Assembly (NCBI RefSeq): GCF_000701465.1 | Contig: NZ_JNIY01000004.1 | Span: forward strand, 62,001-126,000 | Source: Paraoerskovia marina DSM 21750 | Lineage (GTDB): Bacteria > Actinomycetota > Actinomycetes > Actinomycetales > Cellulomonadaceae | Direction: 5' to 3' | Length of the DNA: 64,000 nucleotides | In this document: piece by piece, positions 62,559-64,000 of the stretch | Layout of the letters: every line of letters starts with the position of its first letter | Numbering within the stretch: the first letter of the stretch is position 1 | Notes under the pieces: generated by a model | Database searches by the model: none | Seen by the model: the letters and a program-made list of their open reading frames with translations, nothing else | What the model was told of the DNA's origin: nothing | Made by a program: the position numbers and the translations under genes

Positions 62559-63161
62559 TCAGTCGAGGGTGAGGCCGAGCACGGTGCTGCCGGCCGGCAG
62601 GGGCTCGAACCCGAGGTGTCGGTAGAACCCGATCGCCGACGTGTTGGTGTCCGAGACCCCGAGGTGGACGCCGGGGATCCCGTGGTCACGGAGGGCGTCG
62701 AAGAGCTCCTCGAGGAGCCGGCGCCCGTTGCCGCCGCCCTGCGCCTCGGGGAGCAGGTCGACGTGCAGGTGTGCGGGGTAGTCCGCGAGCCAGGGCGCCT
62801 CGGTGCGGTGCGGCGCGTGGATCTGACGTACGAGGCCGGCGTCGGGGGAGTCGGGCGAGACGCCGTCGAGCGGGTAGCGCTCGCGCAGCGCGGGCCACCA
62901 CTCGGACTCGAGGCGCTCCTCGAACGACGTGGTGTCCGGCACGCCGAGCACGTAGCCGAGGGGTCGGTCGTCCTCGGACGTCACGACGAAGGCGAGCGAC
63001 GGCTCCAGCGCCAGATACGCGCCGAGATAGACCTCGCCGAGCAGGCGGGGGTCCTCGAAGCGGCCCGAGGCGTCCTGGCCGTCGGCGCCGGTGCGCAGGC
63101 AGATGTCGTAGAGCGCGTCGACCTCGGAGGGGTCCGAGGCGCGCGCCGGGCGGATCGTCAT
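62559..63161 (-). CDS. GNAT-family acetyltransferase
   Basis: A 200-residue N-acyltransferase. AHLHVDLLPEAQGGGNGRRL contains the acetyl-CoA loop Q/R-x-x-G-x-G/A, and NTSAIGFYRHLGFEPL is the C-terminal GNAT signature. The insertion around DTTSFEERLESEWWPALRER is typical of the NAG-transferase-like members near LytR_C genes. ATG 63161 overlaps the LytR_C stop. Confidence 0.9.
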   Translation of the reverse strand: MTIRPARASDPSEVDALYDICLRTGADGQDASGRFEDPRLLGEVYLGAYLALEPSLAFVVTSEDDRPLGYVLGVPDTTSFEERLESEWWPALRERYPLDGVSPDSPDAGLVRQIHAPHRTEAPWLADYPAHLHVDLLPEAQGGGNGRRLLEELFDALRDHGIPGVHLGVSDTNTSAIGFYRHLGFEPLPAGSTVLGLTLD

Positions 63162-63835
63162 CAGCTCGAGGCCTCCGTGCTGTCCGCGCCTTCCTCTGTC
63201 GCCTCGGGTTCCGGCTCCGGGGAGTGGCGGGGCGTGATGTCCTCGACGTCGGTGCACTGGTCCGGGCTCGTGAGCGGGACGTCGGCCTCGAGCGTGACCT
63301 CGTCCTCGGGGATGAGTCCGTCGAAGTTCGCGCCGACCCGGACGTCGACGGTGGGCTCCGGCCGGTCGTCGAGCACGACGGCGGAGTTCGTCAGCTGGGC
63401 CGCCACCGTGTACGCGGCGGCGAGGCCGGCGGCGTTGGAGCTGACCAACGTGTACGGGAGCTCCTCGGCGTTGCCGTTCTCGTCCAGCGCGTTGCCCACC
63501 TCGGCGACCTGGAACCCGCGGTCGGCGAGCATGTCGCCGGTGATGGTCGCGATGCCGGTGCGGCCGCTCGCGTTCAGCACGGTGACCGAGACGGACTTGT
63601 ACGAGACCGGCATCGTCTCGTCGGGGACACAGGGCTGCTGGAGCGTGTCCTTGCTCTCGCCGATGGTGGTGAACCCGCGGTTGAAGGGCGACTCGACCGC
63701 CCCGGTGTAGACGGCGAGAGACCCGACGCCAATCACGGCGAGGATCGCGATCAGGATCCCGAACACGAGGGCCTGGCGCTCGTGCTCGCGTCGCCGTCGA
63801 CGGTCACGTGCCGTCGGCTGCTGCGGAGTTGTCAC
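63161..63835 (-). CDS. LytR_C-domain membrane protein
   Basis: A 224-residue protein: basic cytoplasmic head (RDRRRRREHERQ), one span (ALVFGILIAILAVIGVGSLAV) and an external LytR C-terminal domain (VSVTVLNASGRTGIATITGD, VVLDDRPEPTVDVRVG). The tail is Pro/Glu-rich. GTG 63835 overlaps the preceding gene by 4 nt (GTGA). LytR_C domains are cell-envelope associated. Confidence 0.88.
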   Translation of the reverse strand: MTTPQQPTARDRRRRREHERQALVFGILIAILAVIGVGSLAVYTGAVESPFNRGFTTIGESKDTLQQPCVPDETMPVSYKSVSVTVLNASGRTGIATITGDMLADRGFQVAEVGNALDENGNAEELPYTLVSSNAAGLAAAYTVAAQLTNSAVVLDDRPEPTVDVRVGANFDGLIPEDEVTLEADVPLTSPDQCTDVEDITPRHSPEPEPEATEEGADSTEASS

Positions 63836-64000
63836 GGGGTGCCCACCTGCTCGTCGTCGATCGTCAAGACCCGCGCGTGGAGCACCGGCCGCTGCTGAAG
63901 CGCCGCCCGCATCGCCCGGTGCAAGCCGTCCTCAAGGTACAGGACGCCGCGGAACTCGACGACGTGAGCGAAGAGGTCGCCGTAGAACGTGGAGTCCTCG
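63832..64000 (-). CDS. VapB-family-like small protein, 3' part only
   Basis: The last 55 codons run off the window edge: EDSTFYGDLFAHVVEFRGVL, YLEDGLHRAMRAALQQRPVL, HARVLTIDDEQVGTP. This end is characteristic of an actinobacterial family often labelled VapB-type antitoxin and located before LytR_C genes. No toxin gene is seen, so the toxin-antitoxin label may be misleading. Confidence 0.7.
   Translation of the reverse strand, partial: EDSTFYGDLFAHVVEFRGVLYLEDGLHRAMRAALQQRPVLHARVLTIDDEQVGTP

Noticed and set aside
63832-64000. A toxin-antitoxin pair with the LytR_C gene
   Set aside because: The LytR_C protein is a membrane-envelope protein with no toxin features; only the family label of the small protein suggests an antitoxin.

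Overview
The window is high-GC chromosomal DNA from an actinobacterium. A member of the Micrococcales close to Cellulomonas or the Promicromonosporaceae is likely, but this is inferred from gene content and not proven. Supporting signs are the dnaK-grpE-dnaJ-hspR operon with HspR-type operators, F420/LLM-type oxidoreductases, an Upp/TadA pair, a GH18 chitinase with CBM5/12-like modules, and many genes whose -10 box sits 6-7 nt before the start codon (leaderless transcripts).

Layout. 1-6.9 kb: a translationally coupled operon with a ROK regulator (5' end cut by the window), a NitT/TauT-type ABC importer and two cytoplasmic sulfatases; together they look like import and desulfation of a sulfate ester, possibly a sulfated sugar. 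7.2-11.5 kb: heat-shock operon with two HAIR operators. 11.5-17.3 kb: a degenerate GGDEF-like gene divergent from a 1,624-residue protein that joins an ECF sigma factor, a zinc anti-sigma domain, membrane segments, a 38-copy PTTD stalk, beta-rich ectodomains and a carbohydrate-binding-like C-terminus. 17.4-25.3 kb: SDR/winged-helix pair, upp, tadA, a membrane protein, a membrane-linked molybdopterin oxidoreductase, and a converging GT2/DUF2064/methyltransferase operon. 25.5-28.5 kb: a type VII-like secreted-protein module with a lipoprotein partner. 28.5-36.9 kb: TetR, hydrolase, two-component system, TM-GAF protein, epimerase, MTA phosphorylase and sirtuin. 37.1-38.9 kb: chitinase.

39.0-42.8 kb: tRNA-Ser(CGA) followed by a segment bounded by a 60-bp near-perfect duplication of the tRNA 3' end plus terminator. 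Inside are decayed GntR and YdcF genes and a compositionally atypical P-loop ATPase (Sll1717-like, a candidate defence gene). No integrase is visible. 42.9-57.1 kb: lipoprotein, methyltransferase, DUF3817 protein, a secreted choice-of-anchor I protein with two chitinase-N-like modules, an Nramp transporter with a palindromic operator, hydrolase, uracil/xanthine permease, AztD-like zinc chaperone, EamA/LysR pair and a MacB/FtsX-type ABC pair. 57.2-64 kb: thiolase/acyl-CoA dehydrogenase pair, TetR, two LLM oxidoreductases, GNAT, LytR_C protein and the 3' end of a VapB-family-like gene.

The most unusual items are the one-polypeptide membrane-tethered sigma factor with its extracellular sensor, which sits in the same window as a chitinase carrying related binding modules, and the att-flanked tRNA-Ser mini-island with its ATPase.
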